Shown: positions 28,901 through 37,017 of the stretch, in pieces
Numbering within the stretch: the first letter of the stretch is position 1
Layout of the letters: each line of letters begins with the position of its first letter
NCBI GenBank assembly: GCA_022841825.1
Contig: JALHQT010000009.1
Coordinates: 1 to 64,000, forward strand
Direction of reading: 5' to 3'
Source of the DNA: Anaerolineae bacterium
GTDB lineage: Bacteria; Chloroflexota; Anaerolineae; Aggregatilineales; Phototrophicaceae
DNA length: 64,000 nt
Position numbers and translations under genes: made by a program
The notes under the pieces: model-generated
Databases searched by the model: none
Seen by the model: the letters and a program-made list of their open reading frames with translations, nothing else
What the model was told of the DNA's origin: nothing

Positions 28901-30482
28901 GGCGCGCAACAGCCTGGTGCCGATCCTGCTCAACCTGTTCAATCGCGGCATCGACTTCGCCTTCGCGGCGATCATGCTGCGCCTGCTCGGTCCCGAATTG
29001 AGCGGCTGGTACTACTACGCCATCGTGCTGTTCGGCTGGTTCGACATCCTGACGAACTTCGGCTTGAACCTGTTCGTCACCCGCGAGGTGGCGCGCGACC
29101 GTTCGCAGGCGCGGCGGCTGCTCGTCAACACGAGCGCGCTGCGACTGGCGCTGGCGGGCGTCGGCGTCCCGCTGCTGGCGGCGTTCCTGTGGCTGCGCCT
29201 GAGCGATACTGCCAGCCCCGTGCCGACCGAGGCGCTGATCGCCATCGTCCTGCTCTACGTCGGTTTGCTGCCCAACAGCCTGAGCACGGGGCTGACCGCG
29301 CTCTACTACGCCTTCGAGCGCGCCGAAATCCCGGCTGCCGTCACGACCATCGCCACGATCTGCAAGGCGATCTTCGGCGTCGCCGTCCTGCTGGCGGGCT
29401 GGAGCATCGTTGGTCTTGCTGCCGCGAGCATCGTGACCAATGTGATCACGCTGGCGGTGCTGGTGTGGAACGGGCGCGGGTTGTTAAGGGCGACAAGGGA
29501 GACAGAAGAAGCACAGGCGAGGGCGGCGGAGAATGCGCGGACGAGGCACGCCTCGTCCCTACAGCATGACGATGATCCCCGTAGGGACGACGCGCGCGTC
29601 GTCCGCTCTGGCGGGTTCAGCCTCTCCCTCCTCGACCTGCCTCTCATTCGCGGCATGATCGGGCAGAGTGCGCCGCTGATGCTCAACCACTTCCTGGCGA
29701 CGATCTTCTTCAAGATCGACATCATCCTGATCGAAGCGATCCACACGGCGACGATGGTCGGGCAGTACAGCGTGGCGTACAAGTGGGTCGAGGCGCTCAA
29801 CGTCATCCCGTCGTTCTTCACGCAGGCGCTGCTGCCGATGCTCTCGCGGCAGGCACACGACGACCGCGCCGCCTTCGTGCGCAACTACCGCCTGGGGATC
29901 AAGCTGTTGTTCATGCTGGCGCTGCCGATTGCCGTCGTCTTCACCGTGATTGCCGAAGCGCTGACCAACCTGCTCGGCGGCGCGCAGTTCCTGCCGGATG
30001 GCGCGATTGCCCTCCAGCTCATGATCTGGAGCATTCCGATTGGCTGGATGAACAGCCTGACGCAGTACGCGCTGATCGCGCTCGACATGCAGCGGCGCAT
30101 CACAGTGGCATTCGTGGCGGGCGTCTCATTCAACATCATCACGAACCTGATCTTCATCCCGGAGTACGGCTACCGCGCCGCCGCGCTGACGACCATCGCG
30201 TCGGAGGGCGTTCTGTTCATCGCGTTCGCCTGGCTGCTCTACCGCGAGATCGGGCAGCGCGATTGGCTGTCGCTGGTCTGGCGACCGGTCGTGGCTGGTG
30301 CGGCGATGCTGGCGGTGCTGTGGTTGGGGGTGAGCAGCGCGCCTCTGCTGGCGCTGGTCATCGCGGGCGCTGCCTATGCGGGCGTGTTGTGGGGTCTGCG
30401 CCCGTTCACGGAAGACGAGCAGGTGCGGTTGATGCCGATCCTGCCGGGTCCGCTGCGGCGGATGTTCATTCGCGCGACGTAG
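25971..30482 (+). CDS. Giant membrane protein: YfhO-like GT-C region fused to a polysaccharide flippase
   Basis: A 1503-residue protein starting at ATG 25971 (GAAGG about 8 nt before). Residues 1 to about 960 resemble YfhO-like multi-membrane proteins: RRHLPLLAILALFFFLPLV, PLWNPHQFSGIAFFAAGQQS, then many helices, then a soluble domain. From about 975 on it is a Wzx/MATE-like oligosaccharide flippase (NSLVPILLNLFNRGIDFAF, ELSGWYYYAIVLFGWFDILT, FKIDIILIEAIHTATMVGQY). Transfer or handling of a lipid-linked sugar, followed by its export, would be coupled in one chain. Six palindromic-repeat insertions are translated within it (27084-27115, 27346-27487, 27766-27861, 28365-28428, 28635-28698, 29536-29606). 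Its TAG stop lies in a repeat. Confidence 0.88.
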   Translation: MRRHLPLLAILALFFFLPLVMFSAQTVGGRTLLPSENIYQYEPYLTYREEAGAPAVPHNHLLSDLVLQNYPFKLFIREQLAAGEFPLWNPHQFSGIAFFAAGQQSTLYPFSILFYLLDLPAAYGWFIVSQLWLAGMFMFAFARGLGISRFGATLSGVIYQLAAFFVISAVFPMIVAAAVWLPLILLMCEYILRRQPAFGGDGTPLWVAVGALALGCAVLAGHVEITYYTLLIAGFYAAWRLVGAVSRAGWLLAMVVLGMLLGMVQFLPTFEAANGSFRTGRASFEQVLGYAHPPRDALLFVMPNFYGNPSHHAIHDWFTGTTIPVTVNALGQPITHTEWGEKNYVEGALYLGILPLLLAGYAVVSGFWRDNGRTDAMNGVPTNRSSRSHILLFAALALLALTFMFGLPTYALLYYGLPGVNQLHSPFRWVFALTLCVAVLAGFGVDRWMARGRVRQGQTDAARLVPTDAGVSELPTSDDAERSLPVGRVVPTDASGVVGTTHASSALRNLIGIINLSTLVFSFGALILIALVASRVFYAQAEPLAARALDGLARANGAFADAYQFYNYQFTNVLIFGVMTLGAGAALWGLRRWNSAAVQGRNTLRPYEGSTGLEAPLPARSTFGRGVEVRAYAVQIAVVALVAIDLMIASWGFNPASDPALLRYTPPAVEWLRAREGDWRFTTLETPGRPAIMNANLGMVYGFDDVRGYESLIPRTYVQYMQQIAPQNQLAFNRVAPLWTTEQYVASLEAPQIDALNVRYLMTYADQAVSAAGWSLAYEDAAVRIYENAEALGVVFAAADGMNAVPTESPVVGTPLMASVMSSSNDLRITHVSAREMLIDLTTDQPETLLVLSMSYDPGWRAFSRPMGAGEEAETQIEIAPVDADRLTADGMNAVPTESAVVETPLMASAAGSGALLTLTIPEAGARTIHLVYSPTSVQVGAFASFIGGALLLLVVGGWAWRRTVRRDGEQGAAGRVARNSLVPILLNLFNRGIDFAFAAIMLRLLGPELSGWYYYAIVLFGWFDILTNFGLNLFVTREVARDRSQARRLLVNTSALRLALAGVGVPLLAAFLWLRLSDTASPVPTEALIAIVLLYVGLLPNSLSTGLTALYYAFERAEIPAAVTTIATICKAIFGVAVLLAGWSIVGLAAASIVTNVITLAVLVWNGRGLLRATRETEEAQARAAENARTRHASSLQHDDDPRRDDARVVRSGGFSLSLLDLPLIRGMIGQSAPLMLNHFLATIFFKIDIILIEAIHTATMVGQYSVAYKWVEALNVIPSFFTQALLPMLSRQAHDDRAAFVRNYRLGIKLLFMLALPIAVVFTVIAEALTNLLGGAQFLPDGAIALQLMIWSIPIGWMNSLTQYALIALDMQRRITVAFVAGVSFNIITNLIFIPEYGYRAAALTTIASEGVLFIAFAWLLYREIGQRDWLSLVWRPVVAGAAMLAVLWLGVSSAPLLALVIAGAAYAGVLWGLRPFTEDEQVRLMPILPGPLRRMFIRAT
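27084..27115. repeat. In-frame palindromic repeat (1 of 6) in the YfhO-flippase gene
   Basis: GGACGCCATGAATGGCGTCC core ending CCTAC, translated as about GRTDAMNGVPT between two membrane segments. Confidence 0.85.
27346..27487. repeat. In-frame composite repeat (2 of 6): several GTAGGGACG palindromes
   Basis: Three or more palindromic units in both orientations (CGTCCCTACGGATG and TGTAGGGACGACGCATGCG), translated as an unstructured ~47-residue stretch containing LVPTDA, VVPTDAS and VVGTTHAS. Confidence 0.85.
27766..27861. repeat. In-frame composite repeat (3 of 6): GGGGCG unit plus CCCCTCTCCC hairpin
   Basis: GGGGCGCAATACATTGCGTCC is followed by a hairpin with CCCCTCTCCC/GGGAGAGGGG arms and a GGTGAGGG end, translated in frame. 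Confidence 0.8.
28365..28428. repeat. In-frame double palindrome (4 of 6)
   Basis: A 64-bp unit with two palindromes, GGACGGCATGAATGCCGTCC and GGGACGCCATTGATGGCGTCC. It is nearly identical to the unit at 28635-28698 within the same gene. Confidence 0.88.
28635..28698. repeat. In-frame double palindrome (5 of 6)
   Basis: Second 64-bp copy of the unit at 28365 with a few substitutions, same orientation and same reading frame (TADGMNAVPTES). Confidence 0.88.
29536..29606. repeat. In-frame palindrome pair (6 of 6)
   Basis: GGACGAGGCACGCCTCGTCC followed by GTAGGGACGACGCGCGCGTC, translated as RTRHASSLQ and PRRDDARVV inside a cytoplasmic or periplasmic loop of the flippase half. Confidence 0.85.
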
Positions 30483-30526
30483 GGGCGATGGCGCGGCACG
30501 GGTGGGATACGCGGGTCCGCCCCTAC
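30479..30526. repeat. GTAGGGGC palindrome containing the YfhO-flippase stop codon
   Basis: TAG 30480-30482 of the gene is the TAG of GTAGGGGCG at the left edge; the right edge is TCCGCCCCTAC. Confidence 0.85.
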
Positions 30527-30555
30527 GGGTGATGGGTTGTGGGGGCGATGCGCCT

Positions 30556-30894
30556 TCAGACGGCGTCGGCGTCACGCTCGCGGCGTCGGCGCTGGTGACG
30601 CTCTTCCATCGGCTTGACGGTCAGCTTCTCATTGCGAATCAGACGCCGCACAAACGGGTTACTCAGCACCGGCAGCTCCAGGACTGCTTCCCCGCGCCTC
30701 AGATCAAAGTGATAGACGACGACGAGGCGCGCCCCGGAATGCCAGAAATCCTCAATATAGACGGTGTCGTCGGCATCCCAGCCATTGCGCAGGAGCGTCA
30801 GCAGTGCATCTCCGCCGGCGTATTCTTCGCAGCCTGGCGACCAGTGACGATAGACATCAGGATACGAGACGTGAAAATTGGATGCGTTGTTCAT
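30556..30894 (-). CDS. Hypothetical protein, paralogue of the gene at 31206
   Basis: The 112-residue soluble protein is clearly homologous to the next gene upstream. Shared positions include SYPDV-RHWS, EYAGGDALLT, GW--A-TVY and a hydrophobic strand (VVVYHFDLRRG / VTVFIFELQRG) followed by LxxPV-NP. The C-terminal tail is arginine-rich and differs between the two. No known family is recognised. Confidence 0.75.
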   Translation of the reverse strand: MNNASNFHVSYPDVYRHWSPGCEEYAGGDALLTLLRNGWDADDTVYIEDFWHSGARLVVVYHFDLRRGEAVLELPVLSNPFVRRLIRNEKLTVKPMEERHQRRRRERDADAV

Positions 30895-31000
30895 GAGGCG
30901 ACCTCGAAGGACTACTTTTACTATTCATAACCCCCTGATTGTAGAGCCTGAGTGTTTAAGGAGTTTATAAAGATTGTAACGTCTTGTTTCACATATAGGC

Positions 31001-31022
31001 TTCCCCCGGTTTTTCGGGGGAA
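31001..31022. other. Short GC hairpin between tandem paralogues
   Basis: TTCCCCCG/CGGGGGAA with a TTTT-containing loop, upstream of the 30556 gene and without a flanking T-run. It may be a leader or attenuator-like hairpin. Confidence 0.35.
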
Positions 31023-31101
31023 CACTCCTCAGCGGCACTTGCCCGATCAGGGTATTTATCATCATTAAGCGTAACATGAATCGGCACATTGGGGGGGTGG
31101 T

Positions 31102-31151
31102 AAAAAGACCTGCTGCCTCCGACCCATTCAGAAGTCCAGTGGGTCGGAGGC
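31102..31151 (-). terminator. Terminator after the 31206 gene
   Basis: Perfect 12-bp stem GCCTCCGACCCA/TGGGTCGGAGGC (31115-31126, 31140-31151). On the minus strand it is followed after 8 nt by TTTTT (31106-31102). It separates the two paralogues. Confidence 0.7.
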
Positions 31152-31205
31152 GGTCATAAGATCGTGGGAGATGCGATGAAGTTGGTCGATGCCAGTGCCG
31201 CGTGC

Positions 31206-31616
31206 TTAGAAGCGCGCTGCGGCAGGGTATGTACCCGCTTTGGCAGCGATGCGGGGTATCGGCAGCGGTTGGCGGCGGCGGGGCGTTGGGATGGCGATGG
31301 GCTGCGGAGGGCGCTGCGCAATCGCGGCGACGGGCTTGACCATGAGCGCTCGATGGCGAATCAACTGGTCAACGCAGGGGTTGGCAATGACGGGCATGAT
31401 CAGCCGCTCCTGCCCCCGCTGCAATTCAAAGATGAAGACGGTGACAGAACGCGCGCTGGAAAGCCGGTGCATCTCGGTGTAAACTGTCCCTGCAGTTGCC
31501 CAACCCTGACTCAGCTTGGTCAGTAAAGCATCTCCACCCGCATACTTTTCGCTGCTGGCAGACCAATGACGACGGACATCCGGATAGGAGAAGACAGATT
31601 CGGAGACGTGGTTCAT
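31206..31616 (-). CDS. Hypothetical protein, paralogue of the gene at 30556
   Basis: The 136-residue protein shares its first ~85 residues with its downstream neighbour (FSYPDVRRHWSASSEKYAGG, GTVYTEMHR, VTVFIFELQRGQERLIMPVI). Its C-terminal ~45 residues are proline/arginine-rich low-complexity sequence. The two arose by tandem duplication and each has its own transcription end. Function unknown. Confidence 0.72.
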   Translation of the reverse strand: MNHVSESVFSYPDVRRHWSASSEKYAGGDALLTKLSQGWATAGTVYTEMHRLSSARSVTVFIFELQRGQERLIMPVIANPCVDQLIRHRALMVKPVAAIAQRPPQPIAIPTPRRRQPLPIPRIAAKAGTYPAAARF

Positions 31617-31964
31617 GACGCAAATCCTTAACTATCGATAATTCTAACTTGGACACCCGTCTCAGCCGCACCTGACCGCCTGCTATGTAAACCGTAATAC
31701 AGCTTCATGAAGCGAACAGCCGCGACGCTTCTGGTACGGTGGCGCTGTGATTACAAAATGAGATTTCAATGAATGGGTCGTCCAGGAATCAACATATCAC
31801 GAAATTCAACGCCGATCCTTAAGATACGAGACTGCATCGCACCCGTAACAAGATTCACACATTAAAAGAACAATGATTACAGGCTCACCTGGGATTCATC
31901 CTAAGCAAGTCAAATAAGGGGAAGTATTTCACTTCCTTTACTTACCGAGCGGGACACCGGACAC
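31617..31964. other. Intergenic region without a gene
   Basis: These 348 nt between divergent genes are AT-richer than the surroundings and contain no convincing reading frame or known RNA. They presumably hold the promoters of crtI (+) and the 31206 gene (-); I could not fix a promoter with confidence. Confidence 0.5.
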
Positions 31965-33494
31965 ATGGCAAAAGTGATCATCATCGGGAGCGGCTTTGGC
32001 GGGCTTGGCGCAGCCATCCGTCTGGCGGCAAAGGGACATGATGTCCAAATCTTCGAGAAGCGTGACAAGCTCGGAGGTCGTGCGTACGTCTACGAGCAGA
32101 ATGGCTTCCACTTCGACGGCGGACCCACCGTCATCACCGCGCCGTTCATGTTTGATGACCTGTTCGGCGCGGCGGGGCGCAAGCGCGAAGACTACGTCGA
32201 ATTTGTTCCGCTCGACCCGTTCTATCGCATCTTCGACAGCAATAAGCGCGTCTTCAACTACAACGGTGATGAGACCTTCATCGTCGATCAGATCGCCAAT
32301 TTCAACGCGGCGGACGGCGAAGGCTACAAGCGCTTCATGGCGACGACCAAGCCGATCTTCGAGAAGGGCTTTGTCCAACTCGCCGATCAGCCGTTCCTGC
32401 ACTTCACCGACATGCTCAAGGTCGCGCCCGACCTGATCAAGATGCAGTCGTATCTGAGCGTCTATCAGTACGCCTCGAAGTTCATCCAGGATGACTTCCT
32501 GCGCCGCTGCTTCTCCTTCCACCCGCTGTTGATCGGCGGCAATCCCTTCGACTCGCCCAGCATCTACGCGATGATCCATTATCTCGAACGCCACTGGGGC
32601 ATCCACTATGCGATGGGCGGCACGGGCGCGATTGTCGCGGGGATGGGGCGGCTGATTGAGGAACTGGGCGGTAAGATCCATCTCAACACATCGGTCGCGG
32701 AAATTCTGGTCAACGGGCGCAAGGTGACCGGCGTTCGGCTGGAGAATGGCGACATCCACACGGCAGACCACATCGTCTCGAACGCCGATGTCGCCTTCAC
32801 CTACCGCAGCATGATCCCGGAAGTCTACCGTCGCAAGTTCACCAACAAGCGCATCGAGTCGATGAAGTACAGCATGTCGCTGTTCGTCATCTACTTCGGC
32901 ACCAAAAAGCGCTACCTGGACAGCGGCTTACATCACCACAACATCATCCTCAGCCAGCGCTATAAGGGGCTGCTGAACGACATCTTCAACCGCCACAAGC
33001 TGGCGGAAGACTTCTCGCTCTACCTGCACATGCCGACCATCACCGACCCGTCGATTGCGCCGGAAGGGATGGAGAACTTCTACGTCCTCTCACCCGTGCC
33101 GCACCTGGGCAGCGGGACGGACTGGACGAAGATGGCGGTGCCGTACAAGAACGCGATTTACGAATTCCTGGAAGATAACTACCTGCCGGGCTTGCGCGAA
33201 AACATCGTCGCGGAACATTACATCGATCCGCTGCACTTCCAGAACACGCTCAACAGCTTCATGGGGTCGGCGTTTTCGATACAGCCGCTGCTCACGCAGT
33301 CGGCATGGTTCCGCCCACACAACCGCTCGGAGGAATTCGAGAATCTCTATTTCGTCGGTGCGGGCACACACCCTGGCGCAGGGCTGCCGGGCGTCCTCTC
33401 CTCGTCCATCATCGCCGAGCGCCTGATCGCCGGGGCGGACGAGCGCGACATGACGCCGCGCAGCGTCATGATGACGTCGGAGTTCAGCCGATGA
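31965..33494 (+). CDS. crtI: Phytoene desaturase
   Basis: A 509-residue FAD-dependent desaturase that converts phytoene towards lycopene. It has the N-terminal dinucleotide-binding motif [17 protein letters not shown], the [20 protein letters not shown] region, [20 protein letters not shown], and the C-terminal carotenoid desaturase signature [16 protein letters not shown]. Its stop overlaps the crtB start (ATGA). Confidence 0.96.
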   Translation: MAKVIIIGSGFGGLGAAIRLAAKGHDVQIFEKRDKLGGRAYVYEQNGFHFDGGPTVITAPFMFDDLFGAAGRKREDYVEFVPLDPFYRIFDSNKRVFNYNGDETFIVDQIANFNAADGEGYKRFMATTKPIFEKGFVQLADQPFLHFTDMLKVAPDLIKMQSYLSVYQYASKFIQDDFLRRCFSFHPLLIGGNPFDSPSIYAMIHYLERHWGIHYAMGGTGAIVAGMGRLIEELGGKIHLNTSVAEILVNGRKVTGVRLENGDIHTADHIVSNADVAFTYRSMIPEVYRRKFTNKRIESMKYSMSLFVIYFGTKKRYLDSGLHHHNIILSQRYKGLLNDIFNRHKLAEDFSLYLHMPTITDPSIAPEGMENFYVLSPVPHLGSGTDWTKMAVPYKNAIYEFLEDNYLPGLRENIVAEHYIDPLHFQNTLNSFMGSAFSIQPLLTQSAWFRPHNRSEEFENLYFVGAGTHPGAGLPGVLSSSIIAERLIAGADERDMTPRSVMMTSEFSR

Positions 33495-34450
33495 CGGTGC
33501 AGTTACAATCCAATGCCTGGGAAGAGACGCTGCTCGATTGGGCGTATCAGCCGCTGACCGCGCGCGTGCTGCACATTCACCCGCGCCCGCTCGACGCGGC
33601 GCTCGACGGCGCTTATGCGTACTGCGCGGACATCACGCGCGAAAACAGCCGCACCTTCTATCTGGCATCCGGACTGCTGCCGCCGGAAAAGCGCCGCGCC
33701 GCGCGCGCGCTCTACGCCTTCTGCCGCATCACGGACAACCTGGTCGATGCGCCGTCGAGCGGCGACCGCGAGGCGCAGCTCGCCCGCTGGCGCGATCTGG
33801 CGCTGGACGATGACCCGCCGCGCGATGAACCTGTCGCGCGGGCGTGGGCGGATGCGCGGGCGCGCTTTCATATCCCGGCGGGGTATGCCCAGCAGTTGAT
33901 CGACGGCGTGGCGCAGGACTTGCAGAAGACGCGCTACGCCAACTTTGACGAGCTGGCGGGCTACTCCTACGGCGTGGCATCGACGGTCGGCTTGATGGCG
34001 ATGCACATCATCGGTTATGTGAGCCAGGATGCCATCCCCTACGCCATCCGGCTGGGCGTGGCGCTTCAGGTGACGAACATTCTGCGCGATGTCGGCGAAG
34101 ACTGGCAGAACGGGCGGGTCTACCTTCCGCAGGATGAGCTTGCGGCGTTCGGGCTGGGCGAGCATGATCTGGCGGCGGGGCGGACGGATGCGCGCTGGCA
34201 GGCATTCATGGCGTTCCAGATTGCGCGGGCGCGCCATCTGTACACCCAGGCACTGCCGGGCATCGGTTATCTGAACGCGGATGGTCGGTTTGCGATTGCG
34301 GCGGCGGGAGAGCTGTACCGTGCGATCCTGACGGACATCGAAAACCACAATGGCGATGTCTTTCGCCGCCGCGCACACATCACGACGGCGGGCAAGCTCA
34401 AGCGGCTTCCCGCGATCTGGTGGCACAGTCAGACGTCGCGTGTGCGGTAG
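33491..34450 (+). CDS. crtB: Phytoene synthase
   Basis: The 319-residue enzyme condenses two geranylgeranyl diphosphates to phytoene. It carries the two aspartate-rich substrate motifs, [10 protein letters not shown] and [15 protein letters not shown], plus ARALYAF and [13 protein letters not shown]. The start is the ATG overlapping the crtI stop; upstream in-frame codons lie inside crtI. With crtI it forms a minimal lycopene pathway; no cyclase or GGPP synthase is in the window. Confidence 0.96.
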   Translation: MTVQLQSNAWEETLLDWAYQPLTARVLHIHPRPLDAALDGAYAYCADITRENSRTFYLASGLLPPEKRRAARALYAFCRITDNLVDAPSSGDREAQLARWRDLALDDDPPRDEPVARAWADARARFHIPAGYAQQLIDGVAQDLQKTRYANFDELAGYSYGVASTVGLMAMHIIGYVSQDAIPYAIRLGVALQVTNILRDVGEDWQNGRVYLPQDELAAFGLGEHDLAAGRTDARWQAFMAFQIARARHLYTQALPGIGYLNADGRFAIAAAGELYRAILTDIENHNGDVFRRRAHITTAGKLKRLPAIWWHSQTSRVR

Positions 34451-34544
34451 GATCACACCCCCGCAAGCCCCCGCTTCGTAATACGGAGGGGGGAAGTGAG
34501 CAGCGCGTGAGGTTGTAAAGTAGGGTGTCGAAACAAATTATGTT

Positions 34545-34614
34545 GCGGACGGCATGAATGCCGTCCCTACAGGCATGGTGGGTTTTTCCGTAGGGACGAG
34601 GCATGCCTCGTCCG
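34545..34614. repeat. Pair of GTAGGGACG palindromes
   Basis: GGACGGCATGAATGCCGTCC followed by GTAGGGACGAGGCATGCC and its complement, between crtB and the convergent Uma2-like gene. Confidence 0.85.
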
Positions 34615-34645
34615 TGCATTCGTGATTTAGTTTCGGTAATCTACT

Positions 34646-35119
34646 TTAGTTCGCGCCGTTGATGATGTCCTGCACGGGCAGCATGAAGCCGGGCAGCACC
34701 TCGCCACCTTCCAGCATGTCGTTCATCCCCAACATGCGCATCCCTTTGCGGCTGTACACGATCACCGCTTCTTCATCCGGCGAGATCACCCAGATGACCT
34801 GTGAGCCGTTGCGGAGATCACGCAGGATGCGCGCGGTGATCGACGCGAAGCTTTCCGTGACGCCGATGATGTAGATGCCGAGGTCGGGGGCGATGGACGA
34901 TTGCTGCGCCGCCATGCCGCGCGTGAGCGGCGTGATGGTGAGTGGACCCGTGTGCTTCATATGATTGCGGATCCAGTTGTGGAATTTCATCCCCAGCGCG
35001 GCATGCTCATACTTGGAAACGATTACTTCATAACTTAAGCCGGCAAATCGTTCAAAACGACGGTTGTTGCCAAGTCCACCGGTGCTGCCTTTGGTGGTTT
35101 GCTGCGGTTGTGAGATCAT
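34646..35119 (-). CDS. Degenerate Uma2-like (DUF820) protein
   Basis: The C-terminal half of this 157-residue protein follows the Uma2 pattern: PDLGIYIIGVTES, then QVIWVISPDEEAVIVYSRKG, and a final DMLEGGEVLPGFMLPVQDI. Uma2 proteins have a PD-(D/E)XK nuclease fold common in Cyanobacteria and Chloroflexota. Here the usual Glu of the strand after PD is replaced (IYI instead of xEV) and the following Lys appears as Arg, so it is probably not a nuclease. ATG 35119 is chosen over 35143. Confidence 0.6.
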   Translation of the reverse strand: MISQPQQTTKGSTGGLGNNRRFERFAGLSYEVIVSKYEHAALGMKFHNWIRNHMKHTGPLTITPLTRGMAAQQSSIAPDLGIYIIGVTESFASITARILRDLRNGSQVIWVISPDEEAVIVYSRKGMRMLGMNDMLEGGEVLPGFMLPVQDIINGAN

Positions 35120-35359
35120 GACTGAACTGCATCCCAATAACAACGGTAATATTGATTATAGGTTAATTTTCGTCACTGAACATTGATCATCATGATTTTT
35201 TTACAATTCTTGAGGTTACAGTCTACCAACAAAAAAACCCCCAGCACATGCGCTTCGCGGCGGGCATTCGCCCGCCCCCTCACCGTGTGTTGACGTTTAC
35301 AGCGATGGGTGAGGGGAGAGAGCCGCGAGTGCAGGACTGAGGGTCTTATGCCGTGCGAA

Positions 35360-36766
35360 CTACATCATCGGCATGTTGATGACGAGGAGCAGCTTCGCCA
35401 GACGGTTGGTGCGTTCGCTGGTCTGGAAGTAGCCGACCTGGTCAACGAAGTCAGCATCGTTGGTCAGGTAGTAATTGATGAACGAGGCAACCTGAGGCTT
35501 GGCGGCGAGGATGCCAGCGTCGCTGTAGATGAACAGCGGGCGCGCCAGCGGATACTCGTTCGCTTCGACGGCGGCTGCGGTGGGGGCGACACCTTCGACG
35601 GCGACGGCGCGCAGCGCGTCAGCGTTTTCGATGTAGAAGGCATACCCGAAGTAACCGATGGCGAAGGGGCTGCCTTCGACACCCGAGACGAGGACGTTGT
35701 CATCTTCGCTGAACTGGATGCCGGGGACGCCCTGGATGGCGGCTTCCGCAGCTTCGGCTTCCAGACCCAGACCACCATCTTCAACGTCGGCTTCCAGGGT
35801 TTCTTCCAGGAAGTAGTCAAACGTACCGCTGTCCGAGCCAGGGCTGAAGACCTGGATGGCTTCCGCGGGGAAGCTGGGGTCAACCTGGTCCCAGGTCGTG
35901 GCGGCGCCGCTGTAGATCTGCGTCAGTTGAGCGATGCTCAGGGCTTCGACGAAGTCGTTCTGAGCGCTGACGACGACCGACAGAGCATCGGTGCCGACGA
36001 GGAAGCCAATCGGGGTGCGCGAGGTCGCGAGCGCAGCGCAAGCTTCGATTTCGCTATCGCGGATCGGGCGGCTGGCGTTGCTGATGTCGGTTTCGCCCGC
36101 TTCGCAGAAGCGTTCGAAGCCCGCACCGGTGCCGATGCTGTCGTTGGTGATGGCACCGCTGTAGCCGGCGCTGATGAAGGAGTCAATCGCGACCTGGGTC
36201 AGAGGACCGACGGTCGAGCTGCCCGCGGCGATGATGTCGCCGGTCACGCTCAGAGGATCAACTTCCGGCAGGGTGACGGGGGGCAGGAGGACGCCGTCGA
36301 TGACGTGGATGACGCCATTGGTCGCGGCGATGTCGACGGCAGTGACGTTGACGCCATCAATCGTGACGCCCATGTCGCTGGCTGCGACGGTGATGGGCGC
36401 GCCTGCCAGGGTGGCAACTTCGGTCGCTTCGGTCATACCCATGACGGTGTCCGACATGACCGCGCCTTCGACGACATGGTAGAGCAGCACCTGCGAGAGC
36501 AGGTCAGGGTTGGCGAGCAGATAGTCGACGACACCGGCGGGAAGTGCCGCGAATGCATCATCGGTCGGAGCAAAGACAGTCAGAGGACCTTCACCGGTCA
36601 GCGCTGCGGCAATCGCGGGGTCAGCCGCGCCAACCGCCGCCAGCAGGGTGTTGAACGTACCAGCGCTGGTGGCAACTTCGGCAATGTTCCCATCCTGCGC
36701 CTGGACGCCGACGAACGGCAGCGCCAGAACCAAAACTACGACGAGCACGAGCAATTTCTTCAGCAT
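35360..36766 (-). CDS. pstS: Fasciclin (FAS1)-PstS fusion: phosphate-binding protein
   Basis: A 468-residue secreted protein. It has a signal peptide (1-23, cleavage near VQAQ), then a complete FAS1 domain (about 27-162: TVFAPTDDAF, LLYHVV, NGVIHVIDGVLLP), then a SphX/PstS-type phosphate-binding domain (about 172-468). Phosphate-loop motifs are GSSTVGPLTQ, GTGAGFERFCEAGETDISNA and GSDSGTFDYF. It should deliver phosphate to PstCA. It is unlinked to pstCAB, which lack a binding protein of their own. GGGAG lies about 9 nt before ATG 36766. FAS1 modules usually mediate adhesion; its role here is open. Confidence 0.9.
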   Translation of the reverse strand: MLKKLLVLVVVLVLALPFVGVQAQDGNIAEVATSAGTFNTLLAAVGAADPAIAAALTGEGPLTVFAPTDDAFAALPAGVVDYLLANPDLLSQVLLYHVVEGAVMSDTVMGMTEATEVATLAGAPITVAASDMGVTIDGVNVTAVDIAATNGVIHVIDGVLLPPVTLPEVDPLSVTGDIIAAGSSTVGPLTQVAIDSFISAGYSGAITNDSIGTGAGFERFCEAGETDISNASRPIRDSEIEACAALATSRTPIGFLVGTDALSVVVSAQNDFVEALSIAQLTQIYSGAATTWDQVDPSFPAEAIQVFSPGSDSGTFDYFLEETLEADVEDGGLGLEAEAAEAAIQGVPGIQFSEDDNVLVSGVEGSPFAIGYFGYAFYIENADALRAVAVEGVAPTAAAVEANEYPLARPLFIYSDAGILAAKPQVASFINYYLTNDADFVDQVGYFQTSERTNRLAKLLLVINMPMM

Positions 36767-36847
36767 TGGTCTTTTCTCCCGAAATTCTGCTGAGAGGTGA
36801 GAAACTTTCGCATCCATTTGGATGCATCACGTATTGTCCTCGCAATT

Positions 36848-36886
36848 GTTAAGAGATTCGGGCGGCGACATTAAATGAACTTTAAG
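36848..36886 (-). promoter_or_regulatory. Candidate Pho boxes upstream of the fasciclin-PstS gene
   Basis: The minus strand has CTTAAA (36886-36881) and TTTAAT (36875-36870), 11 bp apart. CTTAAC follows a further 22 bp on (36853-36848), i.e. in the same 11-bp phase. The arrangement matches the pair upstream of pstC. Confidence 0.5.
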
Positions 36887-37017
36887 CCCCGTGACCTCTC
36901 ATCAGCCCTTCATCGAGATCGCAGTTGTTGGCAAAGTTAACGGTTCAAACCAATGCACTCCGTTATACTGAACGTATGAGGAAGAGAATGAACGTTCACC
37001 ACTAGGGGACGTCCTGG

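Noticed and set aside
35309-36793. 494-codon open frame opposite the fasciclin-PstS gene
   Set aside because: The antisense translation has no signal peptide or motif; the minus-strand frame has signal peptide, FAS1 and PstS motifs.
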